43,006 nt of DNA, taken from contig JALEOU010000001.1 in assembly GCA_022766945.1 (NCBI GenBank), positions 1-43,006 of the forward strand, given 5' to 3'. Shown piece after piece: positions 17,332 through 25,455 of the stretch; position 1 is the first letter of the stretch, and each line of letters begins with the position of its first letter. Both the position numbers and the translations under genes were made by a program. Origin of the DNA: Fusicatenibacter sp. (GTDB lineage Bacteria; Bacillota; Clostridia; Lachnospirales; Lachnospiraceae). The notes beneath the pieces were generated by a model. That model had not been told where the DNA came from. It saw only the letters and a list, made by a program, of their open reading frames with translations, and made no database searches.

Positions 17332-17383
17332 ACAGAACGCTGACTTATCTTTGCGTAAGCTGCGCGTTACGCTTATGTTCTGT
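17332..17383 (-). promoter_or_regulatory. Nested inverted repeat in the leader of the CBM9-like gene
   Basis: An outer pair, ACAGAAC (17332-17338) and GTTCTGT (17377-17383), encloses an inner pair, GCGTAA (17353-17358) and TTACGC (17367-17372). Both are perfect. The element lies in the expected 110-nt leader of the minus-strand gene, between its promoter and start. There is no T run, so it is not an intrinsic terminator; an RNA regulatory structure or a protein-binding site fits. Confidence 0.5.
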
Positions 17384-17404
17384 GATCCGTTCTTATCTGA
17401 TCCC

Positions 17405-17433
17405 ATCATATCATCTTGTTTCCTGAAAAACAA
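17405..17433 (-). promoter_or_regulatory. Promoter of the CBM9-like gene
   Basis: On the minus strand TTGTTT (17433-17428) and TATGAT (17410-17405) are 17 bp apart. The paired TGAACA motif begins 7 bp upstream of the -35. Confidence 0.6.
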
Positions 17434-17439
17434 CACAAA

Positions 17440-17455
17440 TGAACAAAAATGAACA
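17440..17455 (+). promoter_or_regulatory. TGAACA direct repeat between two divergent promoters
   Basis: TGAACA at 17440-17445 and 17450-17455, ten base pairs apart (one helical turn), midway between the divergent promoters of the CBM9-like and GH3 genes. One bound regulator could act on both. Confidence 0.45.
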
Positions 17456-17471
17456 ATTATTTCATTAGGTG

Positions 17472-17500
17472 TGGACAAAAACAGGAAAATGGGATATGAT
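17472..17500 (+). promoter_or_regulatory. Promoter of the GH3 gene
   Basis: TGGACA (17472-17477) and TATGAT (17495-17500) with a 17-bp spacer. The transcript would start near 17507 and have a leader of about 45 nt. Confidence 0.65.
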
Positions 17501-17551
17501 GGGGCAAAATAACATGGAAAGGCCCCAAAGAACTGAGGATGGAGGTACGAG

Positions 17552-19795
17552 ATGGAAGCATATAAAAATCCTGCTCTCTCCCCGCGGGAAAGAGCAAAAG
17601 ACCTTCTTGGAAGGATGACCCTTTATGAAAAAGCAGGACAGCTGAATCAGAGACTGTATGGATTCCGGATTTATGAAAGAAACGGGGAGGAATTTACCCT
17701 TACTGATGAAATAAAAGACGAAGTGGAGAGGATGGGAGGTCTTGGAGTACTCTACGGGTTATACCGTGCAGACCCCTGGGCAGATAAAGATGAGACAAAC
17801 GGTATTACACCGGAACTGGCGAAGAAAGCTTACAACCTGGTACAGGACTATGTGATCAGTCATTCCAGACTGGGGATACCTGTACTGATGAGCAGTGAAT
17901 GTCCTCACGGACATCAGGCGCTTGGAGGGGGACTGCTGCCGGTCAATCTGGCAGCAGGAGCAACCTTTGACCCGGAGCTGCTCCGCAAAGGATACAGCGC
18001 ATGCGGACGGCAGTTACGCTCCGGACACGTGGATCTGGCTTTGATGTCAGTACTGGATGTACTTCGGGATCCGCGCTGGGGCAGAAGCGAGGAATGTTAT
18101 TCCGAGGATCCGTATCTTTGCTCCCGGATGGCAAAAGCGGCAGTAGAGGGAATGCAGTCACAGCAGGTTGGCTGCGTGGCCAAACATTTTTGCGCACAGG
18201 GCGAGACTACAGGCGGCATTAATGCCAGTGCGGCGCGGATTGGAGAGCGGGAACTTCGGGAAATTCATTTTCCTGCTGCGAAAGCCTGCTGCGAAGCCGG
18301 TGTGGAAGGCGTTATGGCAGCCTACAATGAGATTGACGGCATATACTGTCACGGCAATCCCTGGCTTTTGCGCACCGTGCTGAGGGAGGAAATGGGATTT
18401 GGCGGAATTGTAATGGCAGACGGTGTTGCTATCGATTATCTGAAAAATACAGAGGGAGATACGCTGCATGCCGGAGCTGCCGCTCTGAAGGCCGGCGTGG
18501 ATGTGAGTCTGTGGGATGAAGGATTTTCCAGACTTCCTGAGGCGGTTGAAAAAGGACTGGTGGAGGAATCTGTTCTGGATGAAGCAGTCCTTCGGGTTCT
18601 GGAACTGAAATTCAAAAGAGGCCTGTTTGAACATCCTTTTATGGAAGAGAATATGGAGACAGCAGAGGAGGCGGGAGTTATGCCAATCTCCCTGGAACTT
18701 GCCAGAGAGTCGGCGGTACTTCTGAAGAATCAGAACGTGCTGCCTCTGGAAAAACCCGTTCAGAAAATTGCGGTGATCGGGTATCATGCGGCGGACCGCT
18801 ATTGCATGCTGGGAGATTATACGCCGCCGGTTCCGGAAGAGGAGTGCGTTACCATCTGGCAGGGAATGAAGAAACTGGCACCAGCCGGAGTTTCTGTGAA
18901 ATATGCTATGGGATCCGGTTTCACGAATCGTGACGATGCAGAGCTTGCCCGCGCGGTTGCCCTCGCAAAGGAAAGTGATGTGATTGTCGCTGTGGTGGGT
19001 GGTTCTTCTTCCCGATTCGAAGGTGCCGCGTTTGATACGAACGGTGCTGTGTTAAAGGGAAGCACAAGCAGAACCATGGACTGCGGTGAGGGAATGGACC
19101 TGTCGGATCCTCATATTCCGGCTGCCCAGGAAGAACTGATCCGGGTTCTTGCAGAGCTTGGAAAACCTATGGTAACGGTTGTGATTGCAGGACGCCCGTA
19201 CTGTATCGGGGAAGTGGAAGAACAGTCGAATGCACTGCTGTACTCATTTTATCCGGGTCCTATGGGGGGACTGGCAATTGCGGAAATTCTGTATGGTATC
19301 ACGGGGCCTTCCGGCCGTCTTCCGGCATCTCTGCCGCGAAATGTCGGACAGCTTCCGGTTGCCTATAATTATTCTGCTTCCAGCGCTGCGATCTACAGTG
19401 ATGGAAGCGCAAAACCACTGCACAGTTTTGGCGAGGGTATGAGCTATACGAAATTTTCCTGTGATAAGGTGGAACTTATGGAAAATGGAGATCCGGGAAT
19501 TACGCTTTCCTTTACACTGAAAAATGAAGGAACACGGAAAGGAACAGCGGTACCATCCCTTTATGTTCGCAGATTATCCGGATGTGCCGTCCCGCGTGTC
19601 AGGGAACTGAAAGGCTTTTGTCGTGTGGAACTTCAGCCGGGTGAGGAGAAGCGTGTAGAAATCTCGGTAACGCTAGAAGAGATGGATGTTGTAATGGTAC
19701 CAGGCCGTGCCTATGTTCCGTGCAGAAACTATATTCTGATGCTCAGCGACGGACAGGAGGAATACTGGTGCGGAGAGTATCGGCCAAAAGACTGA
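17552..19795 (+). CDS. GH3 glycoside hydrolase
   Basis: A 747-residue family 3 glycoside hydrolase, an exo-acting retaining enzyme for beta-linked sugars. It has the full order: TIM barrel (about 20-340), alpha/beta sandwich (about 370-600) and C-terminal fibronectin III-like domain (about 640-740). Barrel motifs are DVLRDPRWGRSEECYSEDPY and KHFCAQGETTGGINAS; the nucleophile is Asp290 in GFGGIVMADGVAID. VMVAGRPY-like sequence (VIAGRPYCIGEVEEQSNALL) and the SFGEGMSYTKF motif are in the later domains. It lacks the His-Asp dyad of the NagZ beta-N-acetylglucosaminidase branch, so a beta-glucosidase or beta-xylosidase-like activity is more likely; the exact sugar is not readable. No signal peptide. 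The ribosome site GGAGG is 8 nt upstream. Confidence 0.93.
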   Translation: MEAYKNPALSPRERAKDLLGRMTLYEKAGQLNQRLYGFRIYERNGEEFTLTDEIKDEVERMGGLGVLYGLYRADPWADKDETNGITPELAKKAYNLVQDYVISHSRLGIPVLMSSECPHGHQALGGGLLPVNLAAGATFDPELLRKGYSACGRQLRSGHVDLALMSVLDVLRDPRWGRSEECYSEDPYLCSRMAKAAVEGMQSQQVGCVAKHFCAQGETTGGINASAARIGERELREIHFPAAKACCEAGVEGVMAAYNEIDGIYCHGNPWLLRTVLREEMGFGGIVMADGVAIDYLKNTEGDTLHAGAAALKAGVDVSLWDEGFSRLPEAVEKGLVEESVLDEAVLRVLELKFKRGLFEHPFMEENMETAEEAGVMPISLELARESAVLLKNQNVLPLEKPVQKIAVIGYHAADRYCMLGDYTPPVPEEECVTIWQGMKKLAPAGVSVKYAMGSGFTNRDDAELARAVALAKESDVIVAVVGGSSSRFEGAAFDTNGAVLKGSTSRTMDCGEGMDLSDPHIPAAQEELIRVLAELGKPMVTVVIAGRPYCIGEVEEQSNALLYSFYPGPMGGLAIAEILYGITGPSGRLPASLPRNVGQLPVAYNYSASSAAIYSDGSAKPLHSFGEGMSYTKFSCDKVELMENGDPGITLSFTLKNEGTRKGTAVPSLYVRRLSGCAVPRVRELKGFCRVELQPGEEKRVEISVTLEEMDVVMVPGRAYVPCRNYILMLSDGQEEYWCGEYRPKD

Positions 19796-19847
19796 ATATT
19801 TTACTTAAATGGTGAAAATGGCAAAATATGTATTTCAAAATTAAAGG

Positions 19848-19877
19848 TTGACAAAAAACGGTATCCTGTCATATAAT
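19848..19877 (+). promoter_or_regulatory. Promoter P1 of the ABC transporter operon
   Basis: Perfect TTGACA (19848-19853) and perfect TATAAT (19872-19877) with an 18-bp spacer. The start would fall near 19884, leaving a leader of more than 400 nt before the first permease gene. Confidence 0.75.
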
Positions 19878-19887
19878 TTATGCATAA

Positions 19888-19916
19888 GTGAACAAAAGAG
19901 TGACAAGAAGTTAACA
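19888..19916 (+). promoter_or_regulatory. Three GTGAACA-like repeats just downstream of P1
   Basis: GTGAACA (19888-19894), GTGACA (19900-19905) and GTTAACA (19910-19916) are spaced 12 and 10 bp apart. They begin near the expected start site of P1, a position suited to a repressor. The core matches the TGAACA pairs near the lacI-type and GH3 promoters. Confidence 0.4.
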
Positions 19917-19931
19917 AAACATAAAAGAGAA

Positions 19932-19975
19932 GGCGCAACGGTGCATGTAAAAATCACTGCTGCGCTTTTGATTTT
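19932..19975 (+). terminator. Leader hairpin with T run (attenuator candidate)
   Basis: GGCGCA-A-CGGTG (19932-19943) pairs with CACTG-C-TGCGC (19955-19965) around an 11-nt loop, followed by TTTTGATTTT. It lies about 90 nt after the GH3 stop's own downstream promoter P1 begins transcription, so it can stop P1 transcripts before the transporter genes as well as readthrough from GH3. Confidence 0.6.
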
Positions 19976-20101
19976 GTGAAAGGAATCATACAAACTGATG
20001 AAAATATTATGAAAGAAAATAAAAAAAGTGTAAAAATAGTTAAAAAGCAGAATCGATTTTTGTGTATTTTTTATGAAAACTTAAGATGTTAACGAAAATG
20101 G

Positions 20102-20130
20102 TTGACAAAAGTGTGAACCACAGATAAAAT
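20102..20130 (+). promoter_or_regulatory. Promoter P2 of the ABC transporter operon
   Basis: Perfect TTGACA (20102-20107) and TAAAAT (20125-20130) with a 17-bp spacer. It lies after the leader hairpin and gives a leader of about 175 nt. The 19976-20101 stretch before it is AT-rich with no gene. Confidence 0.7.
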
Positions 20131-20230
20131 GAATTTATGCAAGAACGCCAGAAAAACCCGATAATTTTTGTGCGGATTGTGTATACCGTACAAAAAATAC
20201 GGGCGGAATATCAACGTGGAATCACGAAGA

Positions 20231-20251
20231 TGTTCACAAACGTTCACAAAA
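20231..20251 (-). promoter_or_regulatory. TGAACA-type direct repeat in the P2 leader (reverse orientation)
   Basis: TGTTCACAAA followed by CGTTCACAAA, a 10-bp direct repeat that on the minus strand reads as two copies of GTGAAC(A/G). It is downstream of P2, again in a repressor-like position. Confidence 0.4.
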
Positions 20252-20311
20252 GGGGAAAACCGAGGACACAAGGTTTCATGCAGCCAAAAAGGAAGAATGG
20301 AGGAGAGATGT

Positions 20312-21247
20312 ATGAAAGCAAAAACAACCAAAGCTAAGAAGAAAGGACGTACTGCCAGGGCGCTCAAGCGGGATATGTCGTTGTACCTGTTCTGTCTCCC
20401 AGGCATTATACTGACTTTCATCTTCAGCTACGTACCGATGTACGGCATTCAGCTGGCATTCCGAAGATACAATGCCAAAGCTGGAATCTGGGGCAGTAAA
20501 TGGGTGGGAATGTATTACTTCAAGAGATTTTTTGAGTCCCCCTATTTTGCATCAACCATTAAGAACACATTGATTCTGAGCATGTACGGACTGATCGTAT
20601 CGTTCCCGATTCCGATCATTCTGGCTCTGATGCTCAACTCTTTCCGTCATAAGAGATACCGCAAAGTGATTCAGACAGTTACCTACGCACCGAACTTCAT
20701 CTCCACCGTAGTTATGTGTGGTATGATTATTCTGTTCCTGTCTCCATCCATCGGTGTTATCAATCAGATCATGCAGTTCTTCGGCGCAGATGCCGTGAAC
20801 TTCATGGCGAAGAAAGAGTACTGGAGACATATTTATGTATGGACCGGTATCTGGCAGAGTACAGGATGGAGCTCCGTAATCTACTTTGCAGCTTTGTCCG
20901 GTATCAGTCCGGAGCTGCATGAGGCGGCACGCGTGGACGGCGCGACCAAGTTCCAGCTGATTCGCTATATTGACCTTCCTTCTATTATGCCGACAGCTAC
21001 CATTCTTCTGATTATGAACTGCGGAAGTATTCTTTCCGTAGGATTTGAAAAAGCATACCTGCTGCAGAATGACCTGAACCTTGGTGTATCCGAGATTATC
21101 TCCACTTACGTGTACAAAGTTGGTCTTATTAACAACGATATGTCGTATTCTACTGCAATCGGTTTGTTTAACACCATCGTTAACATGGTAATGCTGATAA
21201 CTGTAAACAAAATCTCTGACAAACTGTCAGGCAACAGTTTGTGGTAG
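20312..21247 (+). CDS. Sugar ABC transporter permease, LplB type
   Basis: A 311-residue inner-membrane permease of the LplB/YteP family (binding-protein-dependent transport, MalF-like side), which imports complex oligosaccharides. A Lys/Arg-rich cytoplasmic N-terminus (residues 1-27) precedes six predicted membrane segments, the first LYLFCLPGIILTFIFSYVPM. The ATPase-contacting EAA loop is visible as EAARVDGATKFQLI. I chose ATG 20312, which has GGAGGAG 8 nt before it; the frame extends upstream to 20168 but that part is leader sequence with the TGTTCA repeats. The second permease starts 11 bp later. Confidence 0.93.
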   Translation: MKAKTTKAKKKGRTARALKRDMSLYLFCLPGIILTFIFSYVPMYGIQLAFRRYNAKAGIWGSKWVGMYYFKRFFESPYFASTIKNTLILSMYGLIVSFPIPIILALMLNSFRHKRYRKVIQTVTYAPNFISTVVMCGMIILFLSPSIGVINQIMQFFGADAVNFMAKKEYWRHIYVWTGIWQSTGWSSVIYFAALSGISPELHEAARVDGATKFQLIRYIDLPSIMPTATILLIMNCGSILSVGFEKAYLLQNDLNLGVSEIISTYVYKVGLINNDMSYSTAIGLFNTIVNMVMLITVNKISDKLSGNSLW

Positions 21248-21258
21248 GAGGAAGCAAT

Positions 21259-22197
21259 ATGAAAAAAGAAGCAGCGGTGGCAAGTACTGCGCCCAAGAAA
21301 AAAATGAAACGATGCAAAGAAGATGTCATCTTCGATACTGTCGTATTTATCATTCTGACAATTATCCTGTTTATTACAGCGTACCCGCTGTACTGGGTTA
21401 TCATTTCTTCCATTAGTGATCCCAGCGCTGTATCCAGCGGTGATGTACTCTTGAGACCGGTCGGATTTACACTGAAAGGTTATGCGGAAGTATTCAAGAA
21501 CAGCTCTGTTATGAGAGGTTTTGTAAATTCTGTAATTTACACGGTCTGCGGTGTTATGGTAAACCTGATTGTAACACTTCCGACTGCATACGCACTTTCC
21601 AGAAATAACTTTACCGGAAATAAGCCGATTACATTCTTTTACATGGTAACGATGTTCTTCGGCGGCGGTCTGATTCCTACTTACCTGGTTGTTAAGAATC
21701 TGTACCTGCTCAACACGATGTGGGCTCTGATCCTTCCGGGATGCTTAAGTGTATACAACATGATTGTGGCAAGAACTTTCTTCAAGTCCAATATTTCTGA
21801 AGAACTTTACGAAGCAGCAGAGATCGATGGCTGTACACAGGGACGCTTCTTCTTTAAGATTGCGCTTCCTCTGTCCAAAGCCATCATCGCCATCCTGGTA
21901 TTGTACTATGGTGTAGGTCACTGGAACTCCTACTTCTCAGCATTGGTATATATCTCTGACAAACAGAAATATCCATTGCAGCTGGTACTGAGAAATATCC
22001 TGATCACTAACGAGACAGCACTGTCCCAGACCGCTACGACTGCAGAGGCAAGAGCAGCGATGAAGGAAAAACAGGAACTTGTAAACGTTATGAAATACTC
22101 TCTGATTATTATCAGTAGTATCCCGGTTATGGTAATGTACCCGCTGGTACAGAAACATTTTGTAAAGGGTGTTATGATCGGTTCTGTCAAAGGCTGA
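21259..22197 (+). CDS. Sugar ABC transporter permease, LplC/YtcP type
   Basis: A 312-residue permease of the LplC/YtcP (MalG-like) family, partner of the preceding permease. The hydrophobic first segment VVFIILTIILFITAYPLYWV, then the ALSRNNFTGNKPIT region and the EAA loop EAAEIDGCTQGRFFFKI, are characteristic, as is the C-terminal PLVQKHFVKGVMIGSVKG. Start set at 21259 by the GTAGGAGGAAGCAAT ribosome region; the frame opens 18 bp earlier inside the upstream gene's end. No ATPase gene is in the cluster, so a shared MsmK/MsmX-type ATPase coded elsewhere must drive it; this is the usual state in Firmicutes. Confidence 0.93.
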   Translation: MKKEAAVASTAPKKKMKRCKEDVIFDTVVFIILTIILFITAYPLYWVIISSISDPSAVSSGDVLLRPVGFTLKGYAEVFKNSSVMRGFVNSVIYTVCGVMVNLIVTLPTAYALSRNNFTGNKPITFFYMVTMFFGGGLIPTYLVVKNLYLLNTMWALILPGCLSVYNMIVARTFFKSNISEELYEAAEIDGCTQGRFFFKIALPLSKAIIAILVLYYGVGHWNSYFSALVYISDKQKYPLQLVLRNILITNETALSQTATTAEARAAMKEKQELVNVMKYSLIIISSIPVMVMYPLVQKHFVKGVMIGSVKG

Positions 22198-22219
22198 TCC
22201 TTTGAAGATTATACCTAGA

Positions 22220-22261
22220 GTTTATCTGCTGTATACGTGAACATACGGCAGTTAAATAAAC
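22220..22261 (+). promoter_or_regulatory. Stem-loop between permease and binding-protein genes
   Basis: CTGCTGTAT (22226-22234) pairs with ATACGGCAG (22243-22251), with one G-U pair and a loop of 8 nt. GTTTA and TAAAC extend it outside. No T run follows, so it is probably an mRNA-stabilising or processing stem that raises the level of the downstream lipoprotein message. Confidence 0.5.
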
Positions 22262-22285
22262 CCCATATATTAAGGAGGAAAGAAA

Positions 22286-23935
22286 ATGAAAAGAAAAACA
22301 GTTGCGGCATTATTGACTGTAGTAATGTGTGCGTCACTGCTGGCAGGCTGTGGCAGCGACAGCGGAAGCACCAGTGGCAATTCCGGTGAAAAAGAAGCGA
22401 GCAGCGGAAGCGAGACCACGACACTTCCCGAAGCAGATGAGGACGGCAAAATTGATGGTCTGATGTATGCAGAAGGTCTTCCGATCGTTGACGAGGGAGC
22501 CTATGAGTTCTCCATCATGTGCGATGATTCCAGCGAGAGCGGCGAATTCGTTATGCTTGACATCTTTAAAGAGCAGACCAATGTAGACATTGATCTGAGA
22601 ATCTTCCCGAACGAAACAGCTACCGAGCGTCTGAACCTGGATTTGAACTCCGGTGATTATGCAGATGTAATCGGAGGATGGATCTTAAGCGACAGTATGA
22701 TCCTGACCTATGGTGTAAATCAGGGTGTGTTCATTCCTCTTGAGGACTATTTCGAAGAGTATTGCCCGAACATCTCTGCAATCTTGGATCTGCCGGGCGT
22801 AAGAGAGCAGATGACTGCACCGGATGGCCATATCTACACCATTCCGTATGCATGCGGTGATACAAGTGTAGGATATTCTCCGTATATCAATGGCAGATGG
22901 CTGGAGAATGTAGGAATGGAAATGCCTACAACAACAGAAGAATTTGAAGAAGTGCTGCAGGCATTCAAAGATCAGGATGCAAACGGCAACGGCGATGCAA
23001 CGGATGAAATTCCATTCTCCGCAGACCCGAACAACAAACACATCGAGGCTATGACCGGATGGTTTGGTCTTCCGATGGATAAGAACGGCGTTGGTATCAA
23101 AGATGAGCAGGTTGTATACGCAGGTGTCAGCGATACATACCGTGAATTCCTCAGCTGGTTCAACAGCCTGTATGAGAAGGGTCTGATTGACTTAGAGCTC
23201 TTCACACAGGACAGTTCTACATGGGAAGGCAAAGGAAATAAGGATCTGTACGGCGTATCTATCGCATACGGCAGCAGTGAGTTCTCCGGAATTGCTCAGT
23301 CTTCCGAGAAGAGTGAATTTGATGTTATGCCTGTACTGAATACCGATAACGGTGGTATCTGGCTGCGTGATACAGAGGGCTTCTCCGTATACAGAACCCA
23401 GGCTGTCATCACTGACAATGCAGAGCATCCGGAAATCATCTGCCGCTGGTTCGATAATGCATTCGCTCTTGAGAATGGTATCGGCTGCAACAGAGGACCT
23501 GTAGGTGTAATCGTTAACAAAGAAGATGATGGCTATCATGTAATCGACACCAGCACACTTTCTGAGGAAGATCAGGAGAAATACAGCTGGAGCAACCTGT
23601 GGCCACAGTCTCTGCCAAAATATCTGCCGGCTGACTTTGAGTTCGTAGAAGAGAATCCGGTTTACGATGAGAAAGCAGCTATGGAAGAGATCTATGAGCC
23701 GAACCTGACCAAGTCTGTGGTTCCTACCTTCTGGATTGACCTGGACAAGATCGACACTTACTCTGATATCAGCACCGCTATTACAGATTACTTCAAACAG
23801 CAGCAGGCTATGTTCGTTTGCGGCGAGCTGGATGTTGACAACGATTCTGACTGGCAGTCTTATGTAGACGGTCTGTACTCTCTTGGCCTGGAAGACTGGC
23901 TGGAGATCCGTGGCGTTGAGACAATTGCTGAGTAA
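22286..23935 (+). CDS. Sugar ABC transporter substrate-binding lipoprotein
   Basis: A 549-residue extracellular solute-binding protein anchored to the membrane by a lipid. The signal MKRKTVAALLTVVMCASLLA is followed by the lipobox Cys (LAGCGSDSG, Cys at about 22) and a Ser/Gly/Glu-rich linker to about residue 50. The mature part resembles LplA-type binding proteins: LDIFKEQTNVDIDLRIFP, LDLNSGDYADVIGGW, then a hinge region and a Trp- and acid-rich C-terminal lobe. It gives the importer its specificity, presumably for an N-glycan-like oligosaccharide or glycopeptide. The ribosome site AAGGAGG is strong, in line with the high level needed for binding proteins. Confidence 0.95.
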   Translation: MKRKTVAALLTVVMCASLLAGCGSDSGSTSGNSGEKEASSGSETTTLPEADEDGKIDGLMYAEGLPIVDEGAYEFSIMCDDSSESGEFVMLDIFKEQTNVDIDLRIFPNETATERLNLDLNSGDYADVIGGWILSDSMILTYGVNQGVFIPLEDYFEEYCPNISAILDLPGVREQMTAPDGHIYTIPYACGDTSVGYSPYINGRWLENVGMEMPTTTEEFEEVLQAFKDQDANGNGDATDEIPFSADPNNKHIEAMTGWFGLPMDKNGVGIKDEQVVYAGVSDTYREFLSWFNSLYEKGLIDLELFTQDSSTWEGKGNKDLYGVSIAYGSSEFSGIAQSSEKSEFDVMPVLNTDNGGIWLRDTEGFSVYRTQAVITDNAEHPEIICRWFDNAFALENGIGCNRGPVGVIVNKEDDGYHVIDTSTLSEEDQEKYSWSNLWPQSLPKYLPADFEFVEENPVYDEKAAMEEIYEPNLTKSVVPTFWIDLDKIDTYSDISTAITDYFKQQQAMFVCGELDVDNDSDWQSYVDGLYSLGLEDWLEIRGVETIAE

Positions 23936-24020
23936 TCGGACTGATTGATATACAAATCGAAGCAATACACATCTGATCAGATGTAGGATAAGCGCGGGCG
24001 ATGGGGCCCGGTGATAAAAA

Positions 24021-24057
24021 AGGCATATTACAGTTTATTCGGTAATATGCCTTTTTT
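24021..24057 (+). terminator. Intrinsic terminator after the binding-protein gene
   Basis: AGGCATATTAC (24021-24031) pairs perfectly with GTAATATGCCT (24042-24052), then a T run. It separates the transporter genes from the fucosidase run, whose own promoter is not obvious. Confidence 0.93.
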
Positions 24058-24132
24058 CTTAGCGAATATCCGGATAGAAGGATTCACAGGATGGGACTTC
24101 TATCCGTCAAAGAAAGGAGAAATAGAATAATT

Positions 24133-25422
24133 ATGATGCAGGAATGGTTCAGAAAAGCAAAACTTGGAATTTTTATTCATTACGGAATTTATGCAGTGGG
24201 GGATGTCTCGGAGTCGTGGTCTTTCCACAACGGGAATATTTCCTATGAGGATTATATGAAGCAGTGCGAAGGATTTACCGCATCGGCATACGATCCGAAA
24301 AAATGGGCGGATTTATTCTGCAAGGCAGGTGCTTCCTATGTGGTTATGACATCGAAACATCACGATGGAGTTGCCTTGTTCGACACGAAGTACAGTGATC
24401 TGAATGTGTTAAAGAAAACACCGGCGGGCCGTGATCTGGTAAAAGAGTATGTGGAGGCGATGAGAGAGGCAGGACTGAAGGTGGGTCTTTATTATTCTCT
24501 GATCGACTGGTCAGATCCGAGGTACCGCAGTATCTATCCGGAGGGTGCAAAGAAGGAAGACTGTCTGGGAGAAATTTATTCTACACCGGCGGGCGGTGAA
24601 GAAGACTATGAGAAATGGGAAGAATTCCTGGCATTTAACAATAACCAGCTGCGGGAACTGATGACAAATTATGGTACGATCGATCTCCTCTGGTTTGATG
24701 GAGACTGGGAGAGAAGTGCTGCTCAGTGGAAGATGAAAGAATTCCGGGAATACCTCCACACGCTGAATCCGAATGTCGTGCTGAATTCCAGAATGCAGGG
24801 CTACGGGGATTATGAAACACCGGAACAGGGAATTCCGCTGTATGGACCGGAAGGAGAATGGGAGTTCTGCACGACCATCAATAATTCCTGGGGATATCGC
24901 CCGTCAGATAACGATTATAAGACCAGCGGTCAGATCATCCGGATGTTCTGTGACTGTATTACGCTTGGCGGCCGCATGCTGCTGGATATCGGACCAAAAC
25001 CGGACGGGACACTGGACGAGAGACAGGAGCAGGTACTGCTGGATCTGGGCAACTGGATTCATGACAATGAAGAGGCGGTCTGCGGAACAGGAAAGGGTCT
25101 TAGTTACCATCAATTCCTTGGCGGCAGTACACTCTCAGAGGATAAAAAGACGATTTATCTGTTCGTCTATGACAAACCGCAGGAGGTACTCTGCGTAAAA
25201 GGAATCAAAACACCGGTAAAAAAGGTTACGGTACTGCACACCGGTGAAGAATTGAAATTTTCTTATACGGGATCTCTGCCGTGGAGCGGTATTCCCGGTA
25301 CGCTGTGGATCTGGGCAGAAGATATGAGCATTCATCCGCATGCGACAGTTCTGAAGGTGGAGCTGGAAGGAGAAATCACCTATAATCTGGGACACGGAGA
25401 AGTGGTTACCTTTAATCAGTAA
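24133..25422 (+). CDS. GH29 alpha-L-fucosidase (first)
   Basis: A 429-residue family 29 alpha-L-fucosidase, a retaining enzyme that removes alpha-linked fucose. Family motifs in order: KLGIFIHYGIYAVGDVSESW (residues 10-29), VVMTSKHHDGVALFDTKYSD (70-89), and the nucleophile Asp189 in IDLLWFDGDW. GGRMLLDIGPKPDGTLDERQ is the conserved end of the barrel, followed by a short beta-domain. I place the start at ATG 24133, about 14 nt after AAAGGAG; a frame extension to 24091 lies over this ribosome site. No signal peptide. With the second GH29 just downstream it can address two fucose linkages, for example core and antenna fucose. Confidence 0.93.
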   Translation: MMQEWFRKAKLGIFIHYGIYAVGDVSESWSFHNGNISYEDYMKQCEGFTASAYDPKKWADLFCKAGASYVVMTSKHHDGVALFDTKYSDLNVLKKTPAGRDLVKEYVEAMREAGLKVGLYYSLIDWSDPRYRSIYPEGAKKEDCLGEIYSTPAGGEEDYEKWEEFLAFNNNQLRELMTNYGTIDLLWFDGDWERSAAQWKMKEFREYLHTLNPNVVLNSRMQGYGDYETPEQGIPLYGPEGEWEFCTTINNSWGYRPSDNDYKTSGQIIRMFCDCITLGGRMLLDIGPKPDGTLDERQEQVLLDLGNWIHDNEEAVCGTGKGLSYHQFLGGSTLSEDKKTIYLFVYDKPQEVLCVKGIKTPVKKVTVLHTGEELKFSYTGSLPWSGIPGTLWIWAEDMSIHPHATVLKVELEGEITYNLGHGEVVTFNQ

Positions 25423-25455
25423 TCTATCACCGATTTTTGGAAGGAGGAAAGGAAA

